Shown here piece by piece: positions 8,491-17,087 of a stretch of 64,000 nt of DNA; positions within the stretch are counted from its first letter, which is position 1, and the number at the start of each line of letters is the position of its first letter. The notes below the pieces were generated by a model. It saw nothing but the letters and a program-made list of their open reading frames with translations, searched no databases and was not told the DNA's origin. The position numbers and the translations under genes were made by a program. This DNA is from an uncultured Prevotella sp. (GTDB taxonomy: Bacteria > Bacteroidota > Bacteroidia > Bacteroidales > Bacteroidaceae). The stretch covers positions 62,001 to 126,000 of the forward strand of contig CAJJWN010000002.1 of the NCBI GenBank assembly GCA_905196835.1, read 5' to 3'.

Positions 8491-9486
8491 TTATCTGAAA
8501 GAATCGGTTAATAATTTAATCTCGATTTGTGGTGAAATACGCTCATAAAGGATGTTGTAAACGGCGTCAAGTATCGGCATGTTCACATGGCAATGGCGGT
8601 TTATTTCCTTCATGCACTTCGTTCCGAAATAGCCTTCGGCAATCATTTCCATCTCGATTTGCGCGCTCTTTATGCTGTACCCTTTGCCTATCATCGTACC
8701 GAAAGTGCGGTTGCGCGAGAAGTTTGAATAACCAGTAACGAGCAGGTCGCCGAGGTAGACGGAGTCTGTGATGTTCCTTTCAAGCGGATATACCGACTTC
8801 AAGAAGCGCGACATTTCCTGTACGGCATTGGCCATGAGCACCGACATGAAGTTGTCTCCATACTTCAGGCCGTTGCATATTCCTGCGGCAATGGCATAGA
8901 CATTTTTAAGTACCGACGCGTATTCAATGCCTATGACATCGACGCTCAACTTGGTCTTGATGTAGTCACAGGCAAGGATTTCAGAGAAAGCCTGCGCCTT
9001 GTCGCGGTCGCTGCACCCGACAGTAAGGTAAGACAAGCGTTCGAGAGCCACTTCTTCGGCGTGTGACGGGCCGCCCAGACACGCAAGGTTTTCATAAGGA
9101 ACATCGTACACATGATGGAAGTATTCCGAGCAAACAAGGTTCTCATCTGGCACAATGCCTTTTATTGCAGTGACTACAAACTTGTCTTTTATACGCGTTT
9201 TCAATCTTTTCAGATGGTTCTTTATGTATGCTGACGGCGTAACAAAGATTAGTGTGTCGTATGCCTGCACTATTTTGTTGATGTCGCTAAAGAAATCAAT
9301 TTCGTCAATATTGAAATGCACACTTGTCAAGTAAGCCGGATTGTGGCCGAGCCTCTTGAAGTCTGCTATGCGGTCGTCGCGGCGCATATACCACCCTATG
9401 TGGCGCGTATGCTCCACTACAATCTTGGCGATGGCCGTAGCCCAGCTGCCTCCGCCAATAATCGCTATTCTTCCGCAGTCGTACAT
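8491..9486 (-). CDS. gpsA: NAD(P)H-dependent glycerol-3-phosphate dehydrogenase
   Basis: Makes sn-glycerol 3-phosphate from dihydroxyacetone phosphate for phospholipid synthesis. The 331-residue protein has the N-terminal dinucleotide-binding motif [15 protein letters not shown] (residues about 9-23), the conserved [10 protein letters not shown] segment near 140, the catalytic lysine region [13 protein letters not shown], and the C-terminal [11 protein letters not shown] segment. It starts next to the inverted repeat that closes lysS. In this lineage lysS-gpsA-pgi is a familiar order (recalled, not computed here). Confidence 0.95.
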   Translation of the reverse strand: MYDCGRIAIIGGGSWATAIAKIVVEHTRHIGWYMRRDDRIADFKRLGHNPAYLTSVHFNIDEIDFFSDINKIVQAYDTLIFVTPSAYIKNHLKRLKTRIKDKFVVTAIKGIVPDENLVCSEYFHHVYDVPYENLACLGGPSHAEEVALERLSYLTVGCSDRDKAQAFSEILACDYIKTKLSVDVIGIEYASVLKNVYAIAAGICNGLKYGDNFMSVLMANAVQEMSRFLKSVYPLERNITDSVYLGDLLVTGYSNFSRNRTFGTMIGKGYSIKSAQIEMEMIAEGYFGTKCMKEINRHCHVNMPILDAVYNILYERISPQIEIKLLTDSFR

Positions 9487-9493
9487 TTTTCTC

Positions 9494-9617
9494 TAAATTG
9501 AGAATTAAAAACTGAGAATTGAGAATTATGATTACCTTTATATATTCATGATAAGCTATTCTCAAGCTACAAAGGTAATCATAATTCTCCATTTTCAATT
9601 ATGAATTTTCAATTTTA
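9494..9617. repeat. AT-rich stop-abutting inverted repeat, copy 2 (GATTACC subtype)
   Basis: The left arm (about 9495-9540) runs through GAGAATTGAG-like units into GAGAATTATGATTACC. The right arm (about 9571-9616) begins GGTAATCATAATTCTC and ends inside the lysS reading frame: the last LysS residues (KIENS) and its stop codon are encoded by the arm. Copy 3 at 13.8 kb shares the same GAGAATTATGATTACC core. Confidence 0.85.
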
Positions 9618-11341
9618 TTCGCCGCCTCTATCCACTTGGCAAATTCGTCAACCTTGCGGTTTTCGTAGCCAAGTTTGTATTTCTTGTTCACTCCGCAGGC
9701 ATCCTGCTGGAGCTTCTGCGGGTTCACGTCCTTGATGTCGGTTACGAGGTAATAGCCGCACTTGTTCAGCACGGGCACCCATTCCTCGGGTACGCCCAAG
9801 GCTTTCCACTCCTCCACACTGCTCTTCGGGGCTTTCTTTTCCGGGCGCATCTGCGGGAAGAACAGCACCTCCTGTATGTACGTCTTGCCCGTCATGAGCA
9901 TTACGAGGCGGTCGATGCCGATGCCGATGCCGCTTGTGGGCGGCATACCATATTGCAGGGCGCGCAGGAAGTCTTGGTCTATAATCATAGCCTCGTCGTC
10001 GCCCTTGTCGGCCAGGCGCATCTGTTCCTTAAAGCGCTCCTCCTGGTCTATGGGGTCGTTAAGCTCTGAATAGGCGTTGGCAAGCTCTTTTCCGTTCACC
10101 ATCAGCTCAAAACGCTCTGTCAGTCCGGGCTTAGAGCGGTGCATCTTCGTAAGCGGCGACATCTCCACGGGGTAGTCCGTAATGAACGTAGGTTGGATGA
10201 ACGTGCCCTCGCAGAACTCACCAAAGATTTCATCTATGAGCTTTCCTTTGCCCATGGTGTCGTCAATCTCCATGTTGAGTTTCTTGCAAATCTCGCGGAT
10301 TTGAGCCTCGTCCATGCCTGTAAGGTCGTAGCCGGTCTTTTCTTTGATTGCGTCGAGGATGGGCAGACGGCGGTACGGAGCCTTGAAGCTTACGATGTTG
10401 CCGTCGATTTCGCGCTCGGTCGAGCCGTTTACGGCTATGCAGACCGTCTCCAAAAGCTTCTCGGTGAACGACATCATCCAGTTGTAGTCCTTGTACTGCA
10501 CGTACAGCTCCATGCAGGTGAACTCTGGGTTGTGGTTGCGGTCCATGCCTTCGTTGCGGAAGTTCTTGCCGATTTCGTACACGCCCTCAAATCCGCCGAC
10601 GATGAGACGCTTCAAGTAAAGCTCCGTAGCGATGCGCATGTACATGTCGGTATCAAGCGCATTGAAGTGCGTTATGAACGGCCTTGCGCTCGCTCCGCCG
10701 GCTATTGTCTGGAGCGTAGGCGTTTCAACCTCGGTATATCCGGCCTCGTCGAGCACCTTTCTTATCGTCCTTATCACCGTGGCGCGCTGGAGGAAGGTAT
10801 CTTTTACGCCGTCGTTAACCACGAGGTCTACATACCTCTGGCGGTAACGCAACTCCGGGTCGTCAAACTTGTCATAGGCCACGCCGTCCTTGTATTTCAC
10901 TATTGGCAGGGGCTTGAGGCTCTTAGAGAGCAGCGTCAGGCTCTGCGCGTGTACGCTGATTTCGCCCGTCTGCGTGCGGAATACGAAGCCCTTTACGCCG
11001 ATGAAGTCGCCGATGTCCAAGAGTTTCTTGAACACCTTATTATATAGGTCTTTGTCCTCACCCGGACAAATGTCGTCACGTGTAATGTAAACCTGTATCC
11101 TACCCTTCGAGTCCTGAAGCTCGGCGAAAGCCGCCTTGCCCATCACGCGGCGGCTCATCATGCGTCCGGCGATGCACACCTCGCGGCGCGGCTCGTCGTC
11201 CTTGAAGTCCGCCTTGATGTCGGTTGAGAAAGCATTGGTTGGATACTCCGCTGCGGGGTAAGGGTCGATGCCCATCGCGCGCAGCTCTTCGAGACTTTGG
11301 CGTCTGCCTATTTCCTGTTCACTCAGTTCTAAAACGTTCAT
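9599..11341 (-). CDS. lysS: Lysyl-tRNA synthetase, class II
   Basis: Charges tRNA-Lys. The start is the ATG at 11341 (MNVLELSEQEIGRRQSLEEL), giving 580 residues; upstream in-frame extension has no family similarity. The N-terminal OB-fold anticodon-binding domain covers residues about 50-150. Class II motif 2 is FRNEGMDRNHNPEFTCMELY and motif 3 is GIGIGIDRLVMLMTG. A C-terminal extension of about 80 residues after FFPQMRPEK, with a helix-hairpin-like sequence (WVPVLNKCGYYLVTDIKD), is characteristic of Bacteroidales LysRS. The last five codons and the stop lie within an inverted-repeat arm, which may have altered the natural C-terminus. Confidence 0.96.
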   Translation of the reverse strand: MNVLELSEQEIGRRQSLEELRAMGIDPYPAAEYPTNAFSTDIKADFKDDEPRREVCIAGRMMSRRVMGKAAFAELQDSKGRIQVYITRDDICPGEDKDLYNKVFKKLLDIGDFIGVKGFVFRTQTGEISVHAQSLTLLSKSLKPLPIVKYKDGVAYDKFDDPELRYRQRYVDLVVNDGVKDTFLQRATVIRTIRKVLDEAGYTEVETPTLQTIAGGASARPFITHFNALDTDMYMRIATELYLKRLIVGGFEGVYEIGKNFRNEGMDRNHNPEFTCMELYVQYKDYNWMMSFTEKLLETVCIAVNGSTEREIDGNIVSFKAPYRRLPILDAIKEKTGYDLTGMDEAQIREICKKLNMEIDDTMGKGKLIDEIFGEFCEGTFIQPTFITDYPVEMSPLTKMHRSKPGLTERFELMVNGKELANAYSELNDPIDQEERFKEQMRLADKGDDEAMIIDQDFLRALQYGMPPTSGIGIGIDRLVMLMTGKTYIQEVLFFPQMRPEKKAPKSSVEEWKALGVPEEWVPVLNKCGYYLVTDIKDVNPQKLQQDACGVNKKYKLGYENRKVDEFAKWIEAANKIENS

Positions 11342-11453
11342 GCTTTTACCAGTAATCTTTGTTTGAACGATAATGCCGCACGGCCTCCAATGCAGACAAC
11401 TTAGCATTGCAGCCAGTTTGCGCCAAACTTGCAAATGTGCGGATTAACCATTG

Positions 11454-11461
11454 CAAAAATA
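11454..11461 (-). promoter_or_regulatory. lysS: Probable lysS promoter (-7 box)
   Basis: Reads TATTTTTG on the minus strand, matching TAnnTTTG, 113 bases before the lysS start. A TTTC occurs about 21 bases further upstream in place of the -33 TTTG. Confidence 0.45.
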
Positions 11462-11659
11462 CAAATAATAACTGATATATACGAAAGTTTAAGGAAGATT
11501 AATTAAAATAATGGGCGTCAAGCACCTGCGCGAGCCTCCGTACAGGCGGCTCAGAGGCTCCGCCGGAGGTTTGACAAATTGCCATGCCATGCCGCACGTT
11601 TGCTTACACATTGATTTACGTTGATGCTCCACAACGCCGTTATTCTGCAACGAGAAGGC

Positions 11660-12020
11660 GTTTGGCGGAAAAAATGCAAGCAGAAGTGTGCAAACGCAAG
11701 TGGCTGATACAACGAATATTACAGCGCAAAGCCGCTGATGTGTGCAACGATGACGGCCCTCAAACACGGTAAGGACGGCTCTCAAACACGGTAAGGACGG
11801 CTCTCAAACACGGTAAGGACGGCTCTCACTACCTGTAAGGACGGCTCTTACTATCAGTAAGGACGGCTCTTACTATCAGTAAAGACGGCTTTTACTACCA
11901 GTAAAGACGGCCTTTACCACCCTTGATGACGGCTTTTACCCATGAAAAGGGCGACAAATAAGCGTCGCGGAATTCTATTTCGACAAATTCCGCGTACATT
12001 CTTGAAATGACATTTTGAAA
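11660..12020 (-). repeat. Long intergenic element, copy 1 (contains the tandem array)
   Basis: The 745-bp spacer between lysS and the AlkZ-like gene holds no convincing gene. Read on the minus strand, it starts near 12020 with AAAATGTCATTTC and AGAATGTACG, then TTTGTCGAAATAGAA and a TTTGTCGCC block. After the tandem GACGG array come two TTGCACAC motifs (11740-11747 and 11686-11693, 54 bp apart). The same order of blocks occurs in the copies at 27.34, 37.0 and 60.03 kb. The remaining sequence (11462-11660) shows nothing I can identify. Confidence 0.75.
11749..11946. repeat. Tandem array, nine units of 22 bp
   Basis: Nine contiguous 22-bp units run from 11749 to 11946. The first seven keep the core GACGGC followed by a CTCAAACACGGT, CTCACTACCTGT or CTTACTATCAGT tail; the last two are more diverged. 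Units 2 and 3 are identical, as are 5 and 6, which shows recent local duplication. There are no spacers, so it is not a CRISPR array. The core is the same GACGG..CTTTT motif that forms hairpins in the other intergenic elements. Confidence 0.92.
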
Positions 12021-12086
12021 CCTATCCGCCATTAACCGTTTACATATGCACTGGCGGACGTCTGCTTACAATATGCCCAAAATGGC

Positions 12087-13109
12087 TCAACCGTGCATGA
12101 ACTTGTAGTAGCGTCCAAGCGGGGCGGCAATGTCTTGGGTGTATTCTTCACGGAAAAACGCGGCCGGCTTCTTAGGATGCCAGTTGCCGACGACGCGCCC
12201 TCCGCTTACGATTACCGGGTAAAACAGACCGTTGTTGCTGTATGCACGCGGACGAAACTCGTCTTCGAGCACATGGTGGCGGCTCTTATAGCCGAGCAAG
12301 TATTCGTCATACGACGGCAGCAGGAGCGTCTGCTGTCGGCAGCCTCGCGTGCGGCAATACTTGTGAATGTAGTATGTTGTACCGTTATATTTCTCCTCTG
12401 TCAGTTCGTTGCGGAGCGCATCGATTGCCGCGCGGCATTCGCCGACGTTCAAGTTAGTCCACCATGTAAAGTCTTCAAGCGTGGCCGGGGAGTGGCTGCG
12501 GAAGTATTTTCGGGCAAGCATGGCTACCGCCTCCTCGCGTGAAGGCTCTTCTGCCGGAGGTATGCGTCCGTCGATGAGCGCGTATGTATTCTCCTTTTCG
12601 TCAAGCTCTCCGCTGCAAATGATGCCGTCCAGCTCCGCCCTGCGCAGGAAGATAGACATTGCATGAGTAGTATCTGACAGGCCAAGCTCCGCCAACCGTT
12701 CAACAAGTTTGGTCTTGGTCGTTGACCTGCGTCCGGCCAACGCCTGCCGTATCAGTTGGTTTGCACGGCTGTATTTATCTTCACTGATAACACGTCCTTG
12801 GTACGCCGTAAACCCGTTGATTGCGGCTTTGTTCCTGTCGGCGCAGAGCTTCAGCATCCATCGCAGGTCTTCAGCCGCCACAAGCTGCCATGTGCAACGG
12901 AAAAGGTGCGTACGGACGATGCGTCCCGAATTGTACGCCGACCTGAACGCCGCCATTGAGGGACGCTTCATCCTGATGCCGACAGCCCAGCGCATCATCT
13001 TGTATTCCTGCGCCTGCAACATGCCCATGTATGCAACGAGGTCGTGAACGTTGGTAAACTCTGGTGCAACAAGCTGTTGGTTTAGTAACCGTATGTTGGA
13101 TATGTTCAT
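12087..13109 (-). CDS. Winged-helix DNA glycosylase-like protein (AlkZ / HTH_42 family)
   Basis: A 340-residue member of the winged-helix HTH_42 family that includes AlkZ, a glycosylase that unhooks interstrand crosslinks and alkylated bases. The start MNISNIRLLNQQLVAP at 13109 fits the family; an earlier start would overlap the upstream gene. The catalytic-type Q-x-Q motif is present as Gln32-Ala-Gln34 (MGMLQAQEYKMMRWAVG). Typical features follow: THLFRCTWQLVA, a winged-helix region around SDTTHAMSIFLRRAELDGII, and LLPSYDEYLLGYKSR near residue 285. It lies 19 bases after the B3/B4-domain gene. Glycosylase activity is inferred from the motif; the natural lesion is unknown. Confidence 0.85.
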   Translation of the reverse strand: MNISNIRLLNQQLVAPEFTNVHDLVAYMGMLQAQEYKMMRWAVGIRMKRPSMAAFRSAYNSGRIVRTHLFRCTWQLVAAEDLRWMLKLCADRNKAAINGFTAYQGRVISEDKYSRANQLIRQALAGRRSTTKTKLVERLAELGLSDTTHAMSIFLRRAELDGIICSGELDEKENTYALIDGRIPPAEEPSREEAVAMLARKYFRSHSPATLEDFTWWTNLNVGECRAAIDALRNELTEEKYNGTTYYIHKYCRTRGCRQQTLLLPSYDEYLLGYKSRHHVLEDEFRPRAYSNNGLFYPVIVSGGRVVGNWHPKKPAAFFREEYTQDIAAPLGRYYKFMHG

Positions 13110-13128
13110 GCAACCAATGCGCTTTTGT

Positions 13129-13794
13129 TTACCTGTAAATAAAGTACCTGCAATTCGTTCCTTGTGCGTACCGCTCGAAAAGGCGTACAAGATATTCGGC
13201 GTTAGCCTTTACTTGTACCTCGTTGCCGTCATAACCGTTGACGAGGACGAGCACGCGCCGCGTGCCGATGGTTATTTTCGTGCGCTCGTTGTCGCTCGTA
13301 GGCGTGCCCACTCCGCCTATGGCGTCGCGGTAGACGGGTAGTCCGGCGATATTGAGCATTCCCCTGCCGATGCCCTCGTAAGGCTCGCCCTCGCGCCCGA
13401 TGCCAAGCGTAAGCGTGTCACTAACGAACTTGTCTGCGTCGAAACCGCCTATGCTGTAACCGTAGGCTATGCTCGCAAGGTTGATTAAATCGACCAACGT
13501 GTCGATTTGGTAGAGCTGTTTGCCTTGCAGCATACGCCTGATTAACGCCTCCGCCGCAGGACGGTAGCGGCTCGGGTCTTTGCCGCACGCACGGTAGACG
13601 CGGCGCGTGGCCTCGATGCCAGGTATTTGCTTTATGGTCTCCGTGGTGTATTCCGCCCTGTACTTTTCGCCCAACGCCTCTATTTCAGCCCACAGTTCGG
13701 CGTTGTACTCGCTGTTTACAACGTCGGCCTCGACCGCCGCACCCACAAATCCGGGGCACACTTTCTCGATTTCTTCAGATACTATGATGTTCAT
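13129..13794 (-). CDS. B3/B4 tRNA-binding domain protein
   Basis: A 221-residue stand-alone B3/B4 domain, the fold found in the beta subunit of phenylalanyl-tRNA synthetase. Recognisable parts are IPGIEATRRVYRACGKDPSRYRPA (residues about 58-81), then LYQIDTLVDLINLASIAYGYSIGGFD, and the glycine-rich GIGRGMLNIAGLPVYRDAIGG. Stand-alone B3/B4 proteins are often supposed to act on tRNA or edit mischarged products, but no firm function is known for this one. It is the first gene of a probable two-gene unit with the AlkZ-like glycosylase, separated from it by only 19 bases. Confidence 0.85.
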   Translation of the reverse strand: MNIIVSEEIEKVCPGFVGAAVEADVVNSEYNAELWAEIEALGEKYRAEYTTETIKQIPGIEATRRVYRACGKDPSRYRPAAEALIRRMLQGKQLYQIDTLVDLINLASIAYGYSIGGFDADKFVSDTLTLGIGREGEPYEGIGRGMLNIAGLPVYRDAIGGVGTPTSDNERTKITIGTRRVLVLVNGYDGNEVQVKANAEYLVRLFERYAQGTNCRYFIYR

Positions 13795-13811
13795 GGTTGC
13801 CTTATTTTATT

Positions 13812-15945
<2,134 letters not shown>

Positions 15946-15954
15946 TTAACGGCG

Positions 15955-15962
15955 CAAAGTTA
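15955..15962 (-). promoter_or_regulatory. ligA: Probable ligA promoter (-7 box)
   Basis: Reads TAACTTTG on the minus strand, matching TAnnTTTG, 34 bases before the ligA start. No well-spaced -33 TTTG is visible. Confidence 0.5.
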
Positions 15963-16011
15963 GCAAAAACAAGCGACAAAACCAACAGACAACAATCATA
16001 ATTCACTGCAC

Positions 16012-16054
16012 AAAAAAACAAAGACGGCGGCAAGGCGCATAACGCCCTGCCGCC
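16012..16054 (-). terminator. Intrinsic terminator of the 16.1-kb lipoprotein gene
   Basis: GGCGGCAAGGCG (16026-16037) and CGCCCTGCCGCC (16043-16054) form a GC-rich stem with a five-base loop. On the minus strand it is followed by GTCTTTGTTTTTTTG, a U-rich tract. It begins 23 bases after the lipoprotein stop. Confidence 0.85.
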
Positions 16055-16076
16055 ATCAAACGTGCCTTGCCGCCAA

Positions 16077-16441
16077 TCATCGTTTAGTCAGTGTTCCCTT
16101 CTTATCCCAAAGCACAAACGTCATAGTTTTCCCCTTTATACGGCCTGTCAATTCATCAACACCGTAAGTCGTCTCAAACTCTCCAGTAGTCTCGTCATAC
16201 GTATAACTGCTGTCATAGCTGACCATCTGGCCTTCAAATTCGGCACGTATCGAAACATTTGTCACCGACTCGAACTTAACGGTGATTGACGCGCCCTCGA
16301 ACGTTCCGCGCCATGACGTACCAACAAGCTCCTCGTTGGTATAAATCTTGTCGCCGTCCTCGTCGTCATCCGAGCATGACGCCAAGCCAACACATAAAAC
16401 CATGGCAATGAGAGCATACCGATGTACCTTACTGTTTTCAT
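16077..16441 (-). CDS. Small lipoprotein, apparently frameshifted in its signal peptide
   Basis: The in-frame part from 16403 (MVLCVGLASCSDDDEDGD) encodes a lipobox (LASC) and about 90 mature residues rich in acidic and beta-strand-like sequence (LVGTSWRGTFEGASITVKFE), similar in style to small Bacteroidales lipocalin-like lipoproteins. A natural start, ATGAAAACAG, lies at 16441, but it is one base out of frame. Adding one A to its AAAA run (plus-strand T at 16435-16438) would give MKNSKVHRYALIAMVLCVGLASC, a textbook lipoprotein signal peptide. The gene is therefore probably a recent one-base deletion, a phase-variable run, or a sequencing error. The function is unknown. Confidence 0.7.
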
Positions 16442-16506
16442 TTTGTTTTTTGTTTTTAGTTAATGATGTTAATTGATTAAATAAACGAAGTTTCAGTTAT
16501 ATGTAC

Positions 16507-16764
16507 AAAAAAGGTGCGGGATGCATTGTTTATCATTACTGTGCTGAGGCTCTGGACTGCCCACCGTTATATAATAATAAACAAACCCACACCAAGGTGT
16601 ATATAAACCTACGATATTATTCGTGGAATATATAACTTGGATGTGGGCGTTCTTGCTTATTATCCATAACGGTAGAATTGTCCAGATTCCAACACAGGAT
16701 ATGTAAAGCTCGACGCCCTTCTATGTATGTCCTTCCGCTATGTGGCTTGCCACATTCGCGGAAT
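16507..16764 (-). ncRNA. Candidate structured RNA of about 255 nt (family unassigned; 6S-like rod)
   Basis: A perfect Bacteroidetes promoter on the minus strand (16770-16800) predicts transcription from about 16764. The first bases form a hairpin (16733-16763) with arms TTCCGC / GCGGAA and ATGTGGC / GCCACAT. A long rod follows, with nested paired blocks 16539-16549 with 16687-16697, 16551-16557 with 16680-16686, 16563-16570 with 16666-16673, 16586-16591 with 16642-16647, and 16592-16596 with 16636-16640. The 3' end meets a run of six U (16512-16507). There is no convincing reading frame. The rod shape resembles 6S RNA, but I cannot match a known family. It could instead be a leader of the lipoprotein gene 65 bp downstream. 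Confidence 0.6.
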
Positions 16765-16769
16765 TGATG

Positions 16770-16800
16770 CAAAAGTAAGTAATTAATTTCATTCGTCAAA
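16770..16800 (-). promoter_or_regulatory. Strong Bacteroidetes promoter for the structured RNA
   Basis: TTTG at 16800-16797, a 19-base spacer, and TACTTTTG at 16777-16770 match the full consensus on the minus strand. No protein-coding gene starts nearby, which supports an RNA gene. Confidence 0.75.
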
Positions 16801-16879
16801 GCGTTACGCTGTGTTTTTGTATTTTAAATTCATACAAACAATTTAATGAGTGATTATTACGTTCGGAATGCCTTGACAT

Positions 16880-16985
16880 TCAATGTCTTGTGAAAGACCG
16901 CATTTTGTGCTGCCAAAAGCCGCCTTTCACAATGCAATTGACGGCCTTTCGCAACGTCGTTTGCCGTCAATTGCATTGGCTGGCC
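16880..16985. repeat. Hairpin-rich intergenic repeat (short form, copy B)
   Basis: Shares with copy A at 4.97 kb the order TTGACATTCAATGTCTTG, AAAGACCG, CAATGCAATTGACGG and CTTTCG. It also has a GACGGC..GCCGTC pair and TGCAATTGACGG repeated in inverse form (CCGTCAATTGCA at about 16963-16974), so it can fold on itself. It occupies the spacer between the RNA promoter and the terminator of the TPR gene; nothing else is visible there. Confidence 0.75.
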
Positions 16986-17014
16986 TGACGGGTTGAATAG
17001 TCTGGCATAAAAAT

Positions 17015-17048
17015 GTTGTCAGCCTTTATACAGGTAAAGGCTGACAAC
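17015..17048 (-). terminator. Intrinsic terminator of the TPR-protein operon
   Basis: Perfect 14-base arms GTTGTCAGCCTTTA (17015-17028) and TAAAGGCTGACAAC (17035-17048) with a six-base loop, followed on the minus strand by ATTTTTATG. It lies 40 bases after the stop of the TPR gene. Confidence 0.9.
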
Positions 17049-17087
17049 AATATCGGAATTAAATGATTTACACGGATAAAACACCCG

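Noticed and set aside
10139..11047. A 302-residue plus-strand frame opposite lysS
   Set aside because: Shadow of lysS; no signal or domain of its own.
11342..11434. Longer N-terminus for LysS
   Set aside because: The added 31 residues are not like LysRS, and the ATG at 11341 gives the usual family start.
11489..11785. A 98-residue frame on the minus strand in the lysS-AlkZ spacer
   Set aside because: Most of it reads through the noncoding element and the first tandem units; composition is cysteine- and arginine-rich without family likeness.
11749..11946. Possible CRISPR array in the 22-bp repeats
   Set aside because: The units are contiguous without spacers, the period is a constant 22 bp, and no cas genes are nearby.
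16617..16799. A 60-residue minus-strand frame over the structured RNA
   Set aside because: It starts inside the promoter and the bases are used by RNA pairing; no coding character.
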